A stretch of DNA of 32,729 nucleotides from Pseudomonadota bacterium (lineage in GTDB: Bacteria > Pseudomonadota > Alphaproteobacteria > Micropepsales > Micropepsaceae). The position numbers were made by a program, and so were the translations under genes. The notes under the pieces were generated by a model that ran no database searches, was not told where the DNA came from, and saw only the letters and a list, made by a program, of their open reading frames with translations. Where the stretch lies: assembly GCA_021804785.1 (NCBI GenBank), contig JAJZGY010000026.1, positions 1 to 32,729 on the forward strand. Reading direction: 5' to 3'. Every line of letters starts with the position of its first letter. The stretch's first letter is position 1. This document shows positions 23,031-32,588 of the stretch, one piece after another.

Positions 23031-23648
23031 ATGACTGAACCGTTTTCGCGCCGCGCATTTCTGAGCGGGGTAAGCTTGTCCCTGGTGGCAGCTGGCGTCA
23101 GGGCTAACACTCTCCACGGCCCTCAGCCTAGCGGCATAAATCCGCAGTTGCTTGCTCGGGCACAGGCGGCGATGCGCAGACAATCTCCTCATCTGCGCGC
23201 GACAGATCGAATGGCCGTTGTTGATTTTACTCTGCCATCAAAGAGCCCGCGCATGTACTTGGTCGACCTGCAGAGGCAAGCAGTGCACAGTGTTCTGGTC
23301 GCACATGGACTGGGTTCAGATCCCCATTATACAGGCTGGCTGATACGCTTCTCCAACACTCCAGGGTCCCTTGCAACCTCCGCGGGCGGCTACGTAACCG
23401 GTCCCGCCTATACTGGCGAACACGGCCACTCACTGCGTCTACAGGGACTGGATAGGACAAACTCGAACGCAGAGGACCGGGACATCGTGATCCATTCTGC
23501 CTGGTACGTGAGCCAGGAAAGAGCTCTGTCCACGGGCAAGATTGGTCGCAGTGACGGTTGCTTTGCGGTTGCGCAGACTTCCTTGGAGCAGGTTCTGGAT
23601 CACCTCGGAACCGGACGTTTCCTCTATGCGGAAAAGCTGGCGACCTGA
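23031..23648 (+). CDS. Tat-exported murein L,D-transpeptidase (YkuD-related)
   Basis: 205-aa periplasmic enzyme of the murein L,D-transpeptidase catalytic domain family, which forms 3-3 cross-links or related bonds in peptidoglycan. The start at 23031 puts a twin-arginine signal at the N-terminus: SRRAFLSG (6-13), then a hydrophobic stretch to about residue 26. The catalytic region has His155 in VIHSAWY (153-159) and nucleophile Cys177 in IGRSDGCFAV (171-180), matching the H...S-x-G-C pattern. Tat export is unusual for YkuD enzymes in general but I recall it in related alphaproteobacterial proteins. It appears monocistronic. Confidence 0.85.
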   Translation: MTEPFSRRAFLSGVSLSLVAAGVRANTLHGPQPSGINPQLLARAQAAMRRQSPHLRATDRMAVVDFTLPSKSPRMYLVDLQRQAVHSVLVAHGLGSDPHYTGWLIRFSNTPGSLATSAGGYVTGPAYTGEHGHSLRLQGLDRTNSNAEDRDIVIHSAWYVSQERALSTGKIGRSDGCFAVAQTSLEQVLDHLGTGRFLYAEKLAT

Positions 23649-23655
23649 GCAGTCC

Positions 23656-23698
23656 GGCGGAGACGAGTGCAGCGAACGACAAGCTGTCCATCTCCGCC
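23656..23698. repeat. Inverted repeat between convergent genes
   Basis: GGCGGAGA (23656-23663) and TCTCCGCC (23691-23698) are perfect 8-bp arms separated by 27 nt, between the stops of the transpeptidase and the SDR. There is no T-run, so a role as a bidirectional terminator is only a possibility. Confidence 0.3.
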
Positions 23699-23725
23699 CG
23701 CAACTTCCAACTAATGTAACCGGGA

Positions 23726-24475
23726 TCAGCCTCGCCCGACGTAGGGCATGGCAGTGGCCATGATCGTCATGAACAGAACGTTAGCATCAAGAGGCAGCGT
23801 CGCCATGTGCACGACTGCGGCCGCCGCATGTTCTACATCCATCACCGGCTCAGGTGCGGTTCTGCCATCTGCCTGCAACACACCATGCACCATACGGGCG
23901 GTCATCGAGGTCTGGGCATTTCCAATGTCGATTTGCCCGCAGGCGATGTTATGCGCTCGCCCTTCCAACGCCGTAGAGCGGGTTAATCCGGTCATCGCAT
24001 GCTTGCTAATTGTATATGGAGCAGAGAACGGTCGCGGGGTATGCGCCGAGATTGATCCATTATTGATGATGCGCCCGCCCTTGGGGTCCTGAGCCTTCAT
24101 GAGGCGAATGGCTTCCTGGGTACATAAAAACGCCCCCGTAACATTGGTCGCAATCGCCCGTTCCCATTGTCCGAACGGGACGTCCTCTATGGGGGCGGGC
24201 ATGGTACCAGTTCCAGCATTGTTGAAGAGGACATCGAGACGTCCAAATTGCTTATGCACAGCCGCAAAGAGCGCTTTGACCTGTTCTGGATTACCCACAT
24301 CCGCAGGATAGGCTATTGCCTCGGCACCGCGCGCGCGACAGGCAATGGCGCATTCCTCAAGTGGCTCGGGTCGCCTTCCAGTCAAAACCACTTTCGCCTT
24401 GCACTCCGCGAATGCGAGCGCAGTGGCACGGCCGATTCCGGAGCCAGACCCCGTAACCAGAACGACCTGTTCCAT
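23726..24475 (-). CDS. Short-chain dehydrogenase/reductase
   Basis: 249-aa classical SDR. Nucleotide loop TGSGSGIG (8-15), NNAG (85-88), Asn111, Ser141 in NNGSIS, and YTISK (154-158) with Tyr154 and Lys158 complete the active site. The substrate loop has [11 protein letters not shown] (179-189) in place of the common PGxxxT sequence. The ATG at 24475 has GGGAAGG about 8 nt upstream. It stands alone, convergent with the transpeptidase and divergent from the DauA-like gene. The substrate is unknown. It is not closely similar to the SDR of the kinase-ACAD operon. Confidence 0.88.
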   Translation of the reverse strand: MEQVVLVTGSGSGIGRATALAFAECKAKVVLTGRRPEPLEECAIACRARGAEAIAYPADVGNPEQVKALFAAVHKQFGRLDVLFNNAGTGTMPAPIEDVPFGQWERAIATNVTGAFLCTQEAIRLMKAQDPKGGRIINNGSISAHTPRPFSAPYTISKHAMTGLTRSTALEGRAHNIACGQIDIGNAQTSMTARMVHGVLQADGRTAPEPVMDVEHAAAAVVHMATLPLDANVLFMTIMATAMPYVGRG

Positions 24476-24875
24476 TTTCTACCTTCCCGAGTAGGTATGC
24501 ATTTGATGGTTCGATTCCACTGTGCAGCCAGCCCGATGCGGAAGCAAGCTGTACCAATTCCGTATCAACCGGGGTCTGGCGAAGTCAGGTACCTGGCTTC
24601 ACCCACACGCCCACGCTCTTCAAGTCGCCCGCCCGATGATCAATAGTTTGGCCCAACGAGATGTCTTTCCCCAGCAGCGGAAAGCTGGATTAGAGCTTAT
24701 GGCTAACAGAGGTCCTGGCCTGGTCGGACGCGAAGCTTTGTCTCATCACGTGCCCGACAAGCCCATGTCATATTAGACCGGGAGCGGTATAGGCTTGGCC
24801 GTAGATCTCGCCTAGGTTCCCAACAGGCTTTAGGGAGCCGTTGGGTCTGACATTGCTTGCGCAAATGGGTGGTAC
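24476..24875. other. Divergent intergenic region between the SDR and DauA-like genes
   Basis: No gene supported. It should hold both promoters. A short inverted repeat TACCT (24480-24484) / AGGTA (24493-24497) overlaps the ribosome binding site of the SDR and could hide it in a hairpin. GGTTCGATTCC near 24508 looks like a tRNA T-loop but no tRNA arms surround it. Confidence 0.35.
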
Positions 24876-26009
24876 ATGTCTGAACAATTTGATGTCATCA
24901 TAATAGGGGCAGGCATAGCCGGCGCATCACTGGCCGCCAACCTTGCCAATACCCATCGGGTGATCGTTCTAGAGCGCGAGGAATTTGCTGGCTTTCATTC
25001 TACAGGAAGGTCGGCAGCTCAGTTCTCCGAAATCTACGGTAACAGCACAGTGAGAGCGCTGACGCGGGCCAGCCGGCACTTTTTCTATACGCCTCCTGAA
25101 GGCTTTTCTGATTCTCCATTGGTGCTTCCGCGAGGCTCTCTCTTCATCGCCCGGCAGGACCAACTTCCTCAGCTTTCCGAGTTCGCGGCCCAGAATGACG
25201 TCGGAGACTGCGTGCGCGCAGTAAGCGCAAGCGAGGCGCTGCAAATGTGTCCAATCCTGCGCCCAGACTATGTTGCTGCAGCGGTGCTCGAGGGGGCGGC
25301 CGCCGACATGGATGTGAATGCGCTGCATCAGGGCTATCTTCGTCAGCTCCGTCAGGAAGGAGGCCACATATGGCTGAACGCCGAAGTCCTTGAGCTCTCT
25401 CACAACAACGGGGCTTGGCAGGTGGGTACACCAAACGGATCATTTCAGGCACCAGTTGTTGTCAATGCAGCGGGTGCCTGGGCAGACCAGATCGCAATCA
25501 GGGCGGGCGCCCGCCCGCTTAAAATCCAGCCCTGCAGGCGCACCGCCGTCTTGGTGGACCCGCCACCGGGTATTGCGACGGCCAGCTTTCCATTGGTCAT
25601 CGATATCGACGAGACGTTCTACTTCAAGCCTGATGCTGGACTGCTGTTTCTCACTCCCGCGGACGAGAGCCCGGTCGAACCGTGCGACGTTCAGCCTGAA
25701 GAGATTGACGTTGCCATTGCAATTGACCGCGTAGAGCAAGCTACGACCTTGCGGATTTCTCGCGTTCGCAAACGTTGGGCCGGCCTGCGCTCCTTTGCGC
25801 CGGACCGGTCCCCCGTTATCGGGTTCGACCCGCGTCTTTCCGGATTTTTCTGGCTCGCCGGCCAGGGAGGATATGGAATTCAGACTGCTCCGACTGCCGG
25901 GGCTCTGGCTGCAGCGCTGATTCGCCAGGATCTGCCTGTTGAACTTCGCAATCTGCCTATCGATGAGCTTTCACCCGGACGCAAAGCACTGACAGCTGCG
26001 ACCACATAG
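24876..26009 (+). CDS. FAD-dependent amino-acid dehydrogenase, DauA-like
   Basis: 377-aa flavoenzyme resembling, along most of its length as I recall that sequence, the D-arginine dehydrogenase DauA of Pseudomonas, which oxidises D-amino acids to 2-oxoacids. The FAD loop is GAGIAGAS (11-18); HSTGRSAA (41-48), ADMDVNALHQGYLRQL, VVNAAGAWAD, ETFYFKPDAG, RWAGLRSFAPDRSPV and GQGGYGIQT follow. Tyr54, the Arg in PCRRTA, the Tyr in ETFYF and the Arg in GLRSF correspond to the substrate backbone-binding residues of DauA. Two side-chain pocket positions differ: Gln49 for His48 and Ser88 for Glu87. Loss of that Glu argues against a cationic substrate such as D-Arg. No downstream D-amino-acid gene is adjacent. 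Confidence 0.85.
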   Translation: MSEQFDVIIIGAGIAGASLAANLANTHRVIVLEREEFAGFHSTGRSAAQFSEIYGNSTVRALTRASRHFFYTPPEGFSDSPLVLPRGSLFIARQDQLPQLSEFAAQNDVGDCVRAVSASEALQMCPILRPDYVAAAVLEGAAADMDVNALHQGYLRQLRQEGGHIWLNAEVLELSHNNGAWQVGTPNGSFQAPVVVNAAGAWADQIAIRAGARPLKIQPCRRTAVLVDPPPGIATASFPLVIDIDETFYFKPDAGLLFLTPADESPVEPCDVQPEEIDVAIAIDRVEQATTLRISRVRKRWAGLRSFAPDRSPVIGFDPRLSGFFWLAGQGGYGIQTAPTAGALAAALIRQDLPVELRNLPIDELSPGRKALTAATT

Positions 26010-26026
26010 GGGATGGAATTACCAGG

Positions 26027-28381
26027 TCAAAGCGGAGCACTGATTTTATCGTTCGCGACCACTGCAATCCCGTAGTCCCGACCCTCCCAGCGCTGCTGCT
26101 CTGGCCAAAAAAAGGTGAAGTCAACGCGCCCGCCCGCGCCAAGCTCCGAGATATCTAACTCCGCAACAAACACGCCAAGTCCGTTTTTGTCCGTCTCCGT
26201 ATCTTTAACCTTCTGCCAGCCGTTGACGCCCCAATGCACCCGCGCCTTGCTGCGCAACGCGATGTAAAGTCGCTGACCGCAAAGGAGCCTGGCGGGTTGA
26301 TGATTGGGACCCCAAATCACGAAATCCACCAAAGGTCGCTTTCCGCCGTAGCGGGCCCAGGTCGCGCTCGGCCGGTCAACCGGCGCTCCACTGGCGCGGC
26401 TGTAGCACAGTTTTAAAAATTCACTGTGCGCCCACACCAGTGGCATCGCCGAACCGCTTGGTCGACCAGACTCAAGCCCATAGGCGCTGATGGGTGCACT
26501 ATCCCACACTTGTTCCGGCAAAAGGCCGAGTGGACTTGCCATTTTTTTCATCGCAAGCAGATAAGGCTCGACATCTTCCCCACACAGCAGGGCGTAGTGT
26601 CCGCGCTCGCCCACGAGCAAAGGCCAGCCGCGCCCAAGGCCGGTACCATCAAAGGCCCGACCATCCTCGTGCTCGCCATAGCCGTCGTCATTGTATCGGT
26701 GCCAAACTGGCCCGCTCGGCGTTTCCGTCTTCAGAAGCGCATCAACCACCTTCAGCGAATCTATAATAAAGGGGTCATCTGCACGGCGCAGGCCGTAGCG
26801 CACAAGCTGTAGAAAATCGGTAGAGACCTGTGCGCTGGCCGGCAGATCCGGATCGTGAGCACGATTTTTGATGGCGACGGAATCAGTCGGCGCGCGCCTG
26901 TGGGTTTGTGGATCCAGCGGCACCGTCCGCATGAAATAGCCGTCGGTACCAAGTCTGCGGGCTAGTTCAGAGCCTCTCACGAAAGCCCAACCCTCGATCT
27001 GTGCGTTCCAGTAATCAGCAAGCCTCAGTGCGAATTCCCGGTCTGTCGGCTCAAGGAATTGACTCCCCTCAACCAAAGCGGCGATGCTGACAGCCAACGT
27101 GAAGGTATTGATACCAGCATCTTCCTCCCAGCGATCCTGATGCGTAGCTGGTCCATGACGGGCTATAAAGCCAAGCGCTCGTATGATCATGTCCTGAACC
27201 GGAATGTTGTGCAGCTTTCCATGATCATGGAGCTGAGCGGCCAGCAGCACAGGAAACGCAACCTCGTCCAGCTGAACGCCGGTCCAGAATGCGGTACCAC
27301 CCAGCCACTGGTTCTGAAACCAGTGGCCGTCTTCCTGTTGTGTAGCGATGAGATAGCGCAGGGTGTCACGGGCATTGTGGTAGGCGCCCAGTGCGACAAG
27401 GCCACCTGCCGTTTCAACCAGATCACGCGACCAGATCAGATGATAACCACCCCTGCTCTGGCTGGCATCGCCCCAAGGTACCGAAAGGCTCGCCACAGCA
27501 GCCCCACGATAGGTATGGTCTTCGTGGATTTTGAGTACAGACGCAGAAACGGCGAACATGTCTTGCAGTCCGGGCACAAGTTGGGGTGGGGTTATTCCAT
27601 CATGCCATTCCTGCCAAGCCGCGACCTGTGACGACCACTCTGCGTCGAAGTCGTCCATCAGGGCAGAAACCGCCAGTGTCGCCGCCGCCTGACGGCTGGT
27701 CGCAAAACCCAGCGCCAGCCGGCCTTCCCGCTGCAACTCGCCGATCAGCGCGACACAACCCGGACCGGCATGTTCGTACGCCCAACTCATACGTCCGTTG
27801 CGATGGAAATCCTGCCAGCCATCGCTGATGCCAAAGCCTCCTGCTGAGCCACGCAGGATGGCGTCACTCCCATGTATGTCCGCACCGCAGAGGGAGAGCG
27901 CAAATGGGCCCTGGTCCGCCCACAACACGGTGCGCGCGCCGTGGCGTTCAACTGACGCCCGATTACCCTCGGCATCACCACCTAGACGGGGCGCCAGGAG
28001 GGCGTAGGGGCGTAGCTGAGGATCCCCGTCCAGGCTATAGCGCAGCATGATCACGTCGCGCCTCTGGGAAGGGCAAATCTCCATTCGGAACACAAAGCGC
28101 GGGTGGCGGTGCTCCACGGAGAGCGCAGGAACACCTGGCGCAGCCAGATGTACCGAATAATTATGCAGCCGGCGCAGTTCGACCCAAAAGCCTTGATCAT
28201 CGGCAATGATAAAGCCGAGATCACGGATTTGCGGGATATCGATGCGTGGATGGTAGACCTCCGTCAGTATGCCTTCACAAAGCGTGAACCAGATCCGCGA
28301 TGATCCGAGGCTCGTCCCAACCATGTCCTTGCGCGCCGGCGCCCAGGTAGGTTTCGGATCAGAACTGAGGGGAGCATCCAT
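26027..28381 (-). CDS. GH15 glucoamylase/glucodextranase-like hydrolase
   Basis: 784-aa inverting alpha-glucosidase family protein that releases glucose from alpha-glucans. The N-terminal beta-sandwich domain typical of bacterial glucoamylases covers about 10-265 (VGTSLGSSRIWF, then EVYHPRID). The (alpha/alpha)6 barrel follows from about 270 to 665, with HLIWSRDLVETAGG (314-327), the general acid region RWEEDAGIN (417-425) and the base Glu623 in LPEQVWD. A C-terminal domain (about 680-784) has beta-strand character. There is no signal peptide, so it likely works in the cytoplasm, for example on storage glucan. The ATG at 28381 has AGGAG about 8 nt upstream. It converges with the DauA-like gene, 17 bp apart. 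Confidence 0.92.
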   Translation of the reverse strand: MDAPLSSDPKPTWAPARKDMVGTSLGSSRIWFTLCEGILTEVYHPRIDIPQIRDLGFIIADDQGFWVELRRLHNYSVHLAAPGVPALSVEHRHPRFVFRMEICPSQRRDVIMLRYSLDGDPQLRPYALLAPRLGGDAEGNRASVERHGARTVLWADQGPFALSLCGADIHGSDAILRGSAGGFGISDGWQDFHRNGRMSWAYEHAGPGCVALIGELQREGRLALGFATSRQAAATLAVSALMDDFDAEWSSQVAAWQEWHDGITPPQLVPGLQDMFAVSASVLKIHEDHTYRGAAVASLSVPWGDASQSRGGYHLIWSRDLVETAGGLVALGAYHNARDTLRYLIATQQEDGHWFQNQWLGGTAFWTGVQLDEVAFPVLLAAQLHDHGKLHNIPVQDMIIRALGFIARHGPATHQDRWEEDAGINTFTLAVSIAALVEGSQFLEPTDREFALRLADYWNAQIEGWAFVRGSELARRLGTDGYFMRTVPLDPQTHRRAPTDSVAIKNRAHDPDLPASAQVSTDFLQLVRYGLRRADDPFIIDSLKVVDALLKTETPSGPVWHRYNDDGYGEHEDGRAFDGTGLGRGWPLLVGERGHYALLCGEDVEPYLLAMKKMASPLGLLPEQVWDSAPISAYGLESGRPSGSAMPLVWAHSEFLKLCYSRASGAPVDRPSATWARYGGKRPLVDFVIWGPNHQPARLLCGQRLYIALRSKARVHWGVNGWQKVKDTETDKNGLGVFVAELDISELGAGGRVDFTFFWPEQQRWEGRDYGIAVVANDKISAPL

Positions 28382-29126
28382 GATGTCGTCTCCTGCGCCG
28401 GGCGCTCTCGGCTAATGTTTACCACGAGCCGACCCGTGAACCCGTCCAGGTCCATTGCGCCGGCGGCGTACACCACAAAATGGCCGGACGCTACCTGCCC
28501 CCGGGCGCCAAGCCCTTTGCGGAGGAACAGAGTGTGGCCGGTTCCGGACGTCCCCGATACTGAAACCATTTTCAGCCCCCGGATAGAAACTCCTCAGGGC
28601 AGCTTCGGACGCAGGATATCGCTGTTGCCATGTTCGATACGCAAAACCTTGCCCTGAGCCAGCAGATTCCCCTTTGACCCGTTTACGGCATGGACCTCGA
28701 CGGCCTCCGCCTCCGACCCTAAGGCGGCCAAAGCTGGGGGACGGCCTGACGTCCGATATTTGTTAGGCCCTCCATGCGTTCACAAAGTCGAGATCGCATC
28801 TGCGGTCCAATGCGGCCAGGGCACAGGATTTCAATGACGTGTCCCCCGGATACACCCGAGGTTGCCAAGGCCGGTCAGGAGCAGCTCTCAAATGCAAAAA
28901 AGCCTTGCAAATCTAGGCGTTCCCACATCAGCGGAGCCATAGCGCCGTTCGCCACACGGGAGCAAAATCGCCCTTGGCCTCCCTGCCCGCTCGCACTGTA
29001 GACAGCGCCAGCAAGGCAAGGGCGGTGGAATATAAGGTGTTCAAGGTACGCTTTGCCTCCGGTTCGCGGATTGCACGATTGCGCAAGGCGCGCTTACCCT
29101 CGCGGCCGCTCACTTTGGGGGTACCG
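28382..29126. other. Long divergent intergenic region with two coding-like minus-strand fragments
   Basis: No complete gene is supported. On the minus strand, about 58 open codons ending at a TGA at 28594-28596 read AVEVHAVNGSKGNLLAQGKV and onward with GC-rich third positions. A second frame starts at an ATG at 28569 and overlaps the 5' end of the glucoamylase gene. Neither matches a family I know; they may be remnants of a gene upstream of the glucoamylase. The promoter of the Asp-box gene should lie near 29000-29110. Confidence 0.3.
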
Positions 29127-32100
29127 ATGAAGTTTGGACGATTAGCTCTTTTCGCTGCAGCTGTGACACTGGCAGCCGGCATGGCACCTAACAATAAAGT
29201 TACAGCAGGTGCTGCCACGCACGGCGCGAAACACGCAGGTGTAAAGGCCATGACCTATGGCACTGCGGACCTCAGCCACCACACCGGCAAGCTCGCCTTC
29301 CACTTCTTCGGCCCCATTCATGGTAACCGCGTCGCTTCGATCGCCGGCGTGCCAGGCAATTATACGACCTATTACGCCGGTGCTGCTGCCGGCGGCTTGT
29401 GGAAATCGGATGACGGCGGCAACGCCTGGAAGCCAATCTTTGAACGGCCGGGCGCAGCGGCGATCGGCGCCATCGCCGTTGATCCCTCCAAGCCCTCAAC
29501 TGTGTGGGTGGGAACCGGCGAGCCCTGGGCCATCCGCAACATCGATATCGGCGGCAACGGCGTCTACAAGACCGAGGACGGTGGCAAGACCTGGCACCAT
29601 ATGGGTCTCACTCAGACCGGCCGTATCGCTCGCATCATCGTCGATCCTTCTGACTCGAACACTGTCTTCGTCTGTGCCGAAGGCCATTTGACCAGCAAAG
29701 ATCAGCAGCGCGGTGTGTTTGTCACCCATAATGGCGGCAAAACATGGACGCGTTCCCTTTTCGTCAATTCTCATACAGGCTGCTCGGGCTTGTCGATGGA
29801 CGCCCATGACCCCAACACATTGGTGGCAGGGACGTGGCAGGTTGTCATGCATACCTGGGCAGAACTCAGCGGCGGCCCCGGTAGTGGTGTGTTCATCACG
29901 CACAATGGCGGCAAGACCTGGAAGCGTATAGTGGGTCACGGCCTGCCGTCTTCGCCAGTTGGCAAAATCGATGTAGGGATCGCCCCCTCCAATCCGAAAC
30001 GCATGTACGCCCTCATTGAGGCGCCCGGACAAGGATCCATGTGGCGCTCCGACGACGGTGGCGTAGACTGGCAACGGGTCAGTTGGGATCGAACGCTGAT
30101 CGGTAGAGCGGGTTACTACATCCGCCTTGCGATCTCTCCCCGCAACGACAACAAGGTGTACGTTGCAAACAGCAGCTTCCTCGTCTCAAAGGATGGTGGA
30201 AAGACCTGGCACGAAATGCATGTCGGCGGCGACAATCACGACATCTGGATTGATCCCAAAGACGCCGCCCATATGGCCGAAACCAATGATGGCGGTTTTG
30301 CCATCACCACAACGGAAGGCAAAGGTTGGCACAGCGTTTCGCTGCCAATTGGCGAGATGTATCATGTCGCCGTCGACGATCAGATCCCCTATTACATCTA
30401 CACCAACATGCAGGATGACTCGACGATGCGCGGCCCGGTGGACCCCATCGGGGGTACTGCCTGGGGCATCGGAGCGCAGCAAGGCTGGGACTACGGCATG
30501 GGAGGCTGTGAAAGCGGCTTTACCGTTCCCGACGTGGTTAATCCCAACATCGTTTGGGCTACCTGCTACGGCGACGAAGTAACGCGCTGGAACGCCAAAA
30601 CCCACGAGGCGCGTTCGGTGAGCCCATGGTTCCACACTCTTGATTCTGCTCCCAACCAGACGAAGTATCGTTGCCACTGGACGCCGCCCCTGGCGATTGA
30701 TCCCTTCAATCACAACATCGTCTATTACGGTTGCCAGGTCCTCTTCGAAACCAGGGATGGTGGCCAAAGCTGGCGCAAGATCAGTCCGGACCTGTCGACC
30801 CATAACCCCAAATATGTGGTGTCATCGGGCGGGCTGATTGGCGACAATCTGGGCCAGTTCTATGGCGAAGTGATCTTCGCCATAGCACCTTCAACCTTGC
30901 AGAAGGGGCTCATCTGGGTGGGCACCAATGACGGTAAGGTCTGGTACACGCCAGATCGTGGCGGTCACTGGACCGACGTTACCAGAAACATCGGCATGAA
31001 GCCGTGGGGCACTATTACCAGCATACAGCCCTCATTCTTCCATCCTGGCACCGCTTATGTATCGGTTGACTATCACCTTAGCGGTAATCGCAAACCCTAT
31101 ATCTATAAGACGACGGACTTCGGAAAGCATTGGGCGAAGATCTCCAATGGCCTGCCGCAGACCGGTAACCTCGACTATGTGCATAACATCTCGGAGGATC
31201 CGAATTGTGCCGGACTGCTGTTCGCAGGAACAGGTGAAGGCCTCTATTACTCGCTTGATCATGGTGCACACTGGACGCATCTGGACCAGGGGTTGCCGCC
31301 TTCACCGGTCACCTGGACAGTGGTGCAAAAGCGCTTCCATGACCTTGTGGTATCCACCTGGGGCCGTGGCATCTATGTTCTTCCGGATATTTCCGCACTC
31401 GAGCAGATGGCAAAGGCACAGACGGACAGTGACATCAGGCTGTTCGCCCCGCTTCAGGCCTATCGCCTCCTGCGTCATCCCAAGGCTTATATCGACTTCA
31501 ATCTCAAGTCTGCGCCCCAAAAGGAGGTCGAACTTCAGATCGTTGACGCGAAGGGCAATGTCATCCGCACCATGTACCGGATCGCGCATCCCGGCATCAA
31601 TCGCGTCACCTGGGACATGCGTTACGATCACCTGACGCCAGTGGTATTGCAGACGATCCCGCCTGAGGACCCCAATATCTGGAATGAAACGCGGTTCAAG
31701 GGCCGCCGTGCTCGCCCCGTGACCCATTGGGGAATGCCTGACATCGTCGCAGGTCCTCTTGCGGTACCGGGCACGTACACGGTGCGCCTGACAGTGAACG
31801 GCAAGACTCTGTCGGCGCCGCTGCAGATCCTGCACGATCCCAACAGCGAGACCAATCAGGCTGGAATGGATGCCACTCTCGCTCTGCAGCTGCGCATCGC
31901 GCATGACGTCCATCAGGTAGCCGACATGGTCAATCTGACGGAAGAGATGCGCGTGCCTCTGCAGAAACTGGAGAAAAAATATGCTGGCAATGCCAAGATG
32001 AAGAGCGAACTGCTGAGCATGGACAAGAAGATCCAGGACGTGGAATACAAGTTGTTTTCGCGCTACCTCGCACCCAGTGACGACAAGTATTATCAGTCGG

Positions 32101-32402
32101 CCTTCAAAGTTTATTACAACCTGCTGTGGCTGAATGGTGAAATCGGAACTGGCGCGGGTGACGTTGCTGGTGGTGTAGATTTCGGTCCTACCGACACCGA
32201 ACCCAAGCTCCTATCCATCATCGAAGCCCAGCTTGCCTCAGGAGCCGCTGACTTCAAGAACCTCGTCACAAAGGAGGTTCCTGGATTCAACCAGACGCTT
32301 GCAGGCCAGGGTATTGCCCCTTTGCCCACGAAGCTGCAGCCGGTGCCGGATCTGCTGTCGCTCTATCCGCCGCGGGAACTGGAAGAGGCCTACGCGAACT
32401 GA
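29127..32402 (+). CDS. Secreted Asp-box/sortilin-like beta-propeller protein
   Basis: 1091-aa exported protein related to the VPS10/sortilin and WD40/YVTN/BNR-repeat glycosyl-hydrolase-like group common in soil bacteria. The start at 29127 gives a signal peptide (MKFGRLALFAAAVTLAAGMA); the longer frame from 28974 would bury it. I count ten Asp-box-like turns, for example SDDGGNAW (94-101), TEDGGKTW (149-156), THNGGKTW twice, SDDGGVDW, SKDGGKTW and TRDGGQSW, with weaker TPDRGGHW, TTDFGKHW and SLDHGAHW, enough for a long propeller or two. A C-terminal region has an Ig-like segment (PGTYTVRLTVNGKTL) and a helical tail. No catalytic residues can be assigned. A strong terminator follows. Confidence 0.88.
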   Translation: MKFGRLALFAAAVTLAAGMAPNNKVTAGAATHGAKHAGVKAMTYGTADLSHHTGKLAFHFFGPIHGNRVASIAGVPGNYTTYYAGAAAGGLWKSDDGGNAWKPIFERPGAAAIGAIAVDPSKPSTVWVGTGEPWAIRNIDIGGNGVYKTEDGGKTWHHMGLTQTGRIARIIVDPSDSNTVFVCAEGHLTSKDQQRGVFVTHNGGKTWTRSLFVNSHTGCSGLSMDAHDPNTLVAGTWQVVMHTWAELSGGPGSGVFITHNGGKTWKRIVGHGLPSSPVGKIDVGIAPSNPKRMYALIEAPGQGSMWRSDDGGVDWQRVSWDRTLIGRAGYYIRLAISPRNDNKVYVANSSFLVSKDGGKTWHEMHVGGDNHDIWIDPKDAAHMAETNDGGFAITTTEGKGWHSVSLPIGEMYHVAVDDQIPYYIYTNMQDDSTMRGPVDPIGGTAWGIGAQQGWDYGMGGCESGFTVPDVVNPNIVWATCYGDEVTRWNAKTHEARSVSPWFHTLDSAPNQTKYRCHWTPPLAIDPFNHNIVYYGCQVLFETRDGGQSWRKISPDLSTHNPKYVVSSGGLIGDNLGQFYGEVIFAIAPSTLQKGLIWVGTNDGKVWYTPDRGGHWTDVTRNIGMKPWGTITSIQPSFFHPGTAYVSVDYHLSGNRKPYIYKTTDFGKHWAKISNGLPQTGNLDYVHNISEDPNCAGLLFAGTGEGLYYSLDHGAHWTHLDQGLPPSPVTWTVVQKRFHDLVVSTWGRGIYVLPDISALEQMAKAQTDSDIRLFAPLQAYRLLRHPKAYIDFNLKSAPQKEVELQIVDAKGNVIRTMYRIAHPGINRVTWDMRYDHLTPVVLQTIPPEDPNIWNETRFKGRRARPVTHWGMPDIVAGPLAVPGTYTVRLTVNGKTLSAPLQILHDPNSETNQAGMDATLALQLRIAHDVHQVADMVNLTEEMRVPLQKLEKKYAGNAKMKSELLSMDKKIQDVEYKLFSRYLAPSDDKYYQSAFKVYYNLLWLNGEIGTGAGDVAGGVDFGPTDTEPKLLSIIEAQLASGAADFKNLVTKEVPGFNQTLAGQGIAPLPTKLQPVPDLLSLYPPRELEEAYAN

Positions 32403-32420
32403 TCAAGGCCTGAAGTAACT

Positions 32421-32460
32421 GAAGGGACGTGTAAGCAGTCATCAGCTTGCACGTCCTTTC
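32421..32460 (+). terminator. Rho-independent terminator after the Asp-box gene
   Basis: A 16-bp stem pairs 32421-32436 with 32445-32460, with an 8-nt loop and two G-T wobbles, and runs into CCTTTCTTTG. It lies 19 bp after the stop codon. It is the clearest terminator in the window. Confidence 0.85.
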
Positions 32461-32588
32461 TTTGTCCGCAGGTTAAGGCCCCATCGAGGAAGCTTCACCA
32501 AACGATCGAGATTTGACCTGGATCAGCTCATCCCCTGGGCAATCCGCATAGGACAAAGTGGCAACAAGACTGGAGCTCTACCAAGCAA

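Noticed and set aside
24500-24525. tRNA T-loop-like GGTTCGATTCC.
   Set aside because: No 5-bp T stem, anticodon arm or acceptor stem can be built around it.
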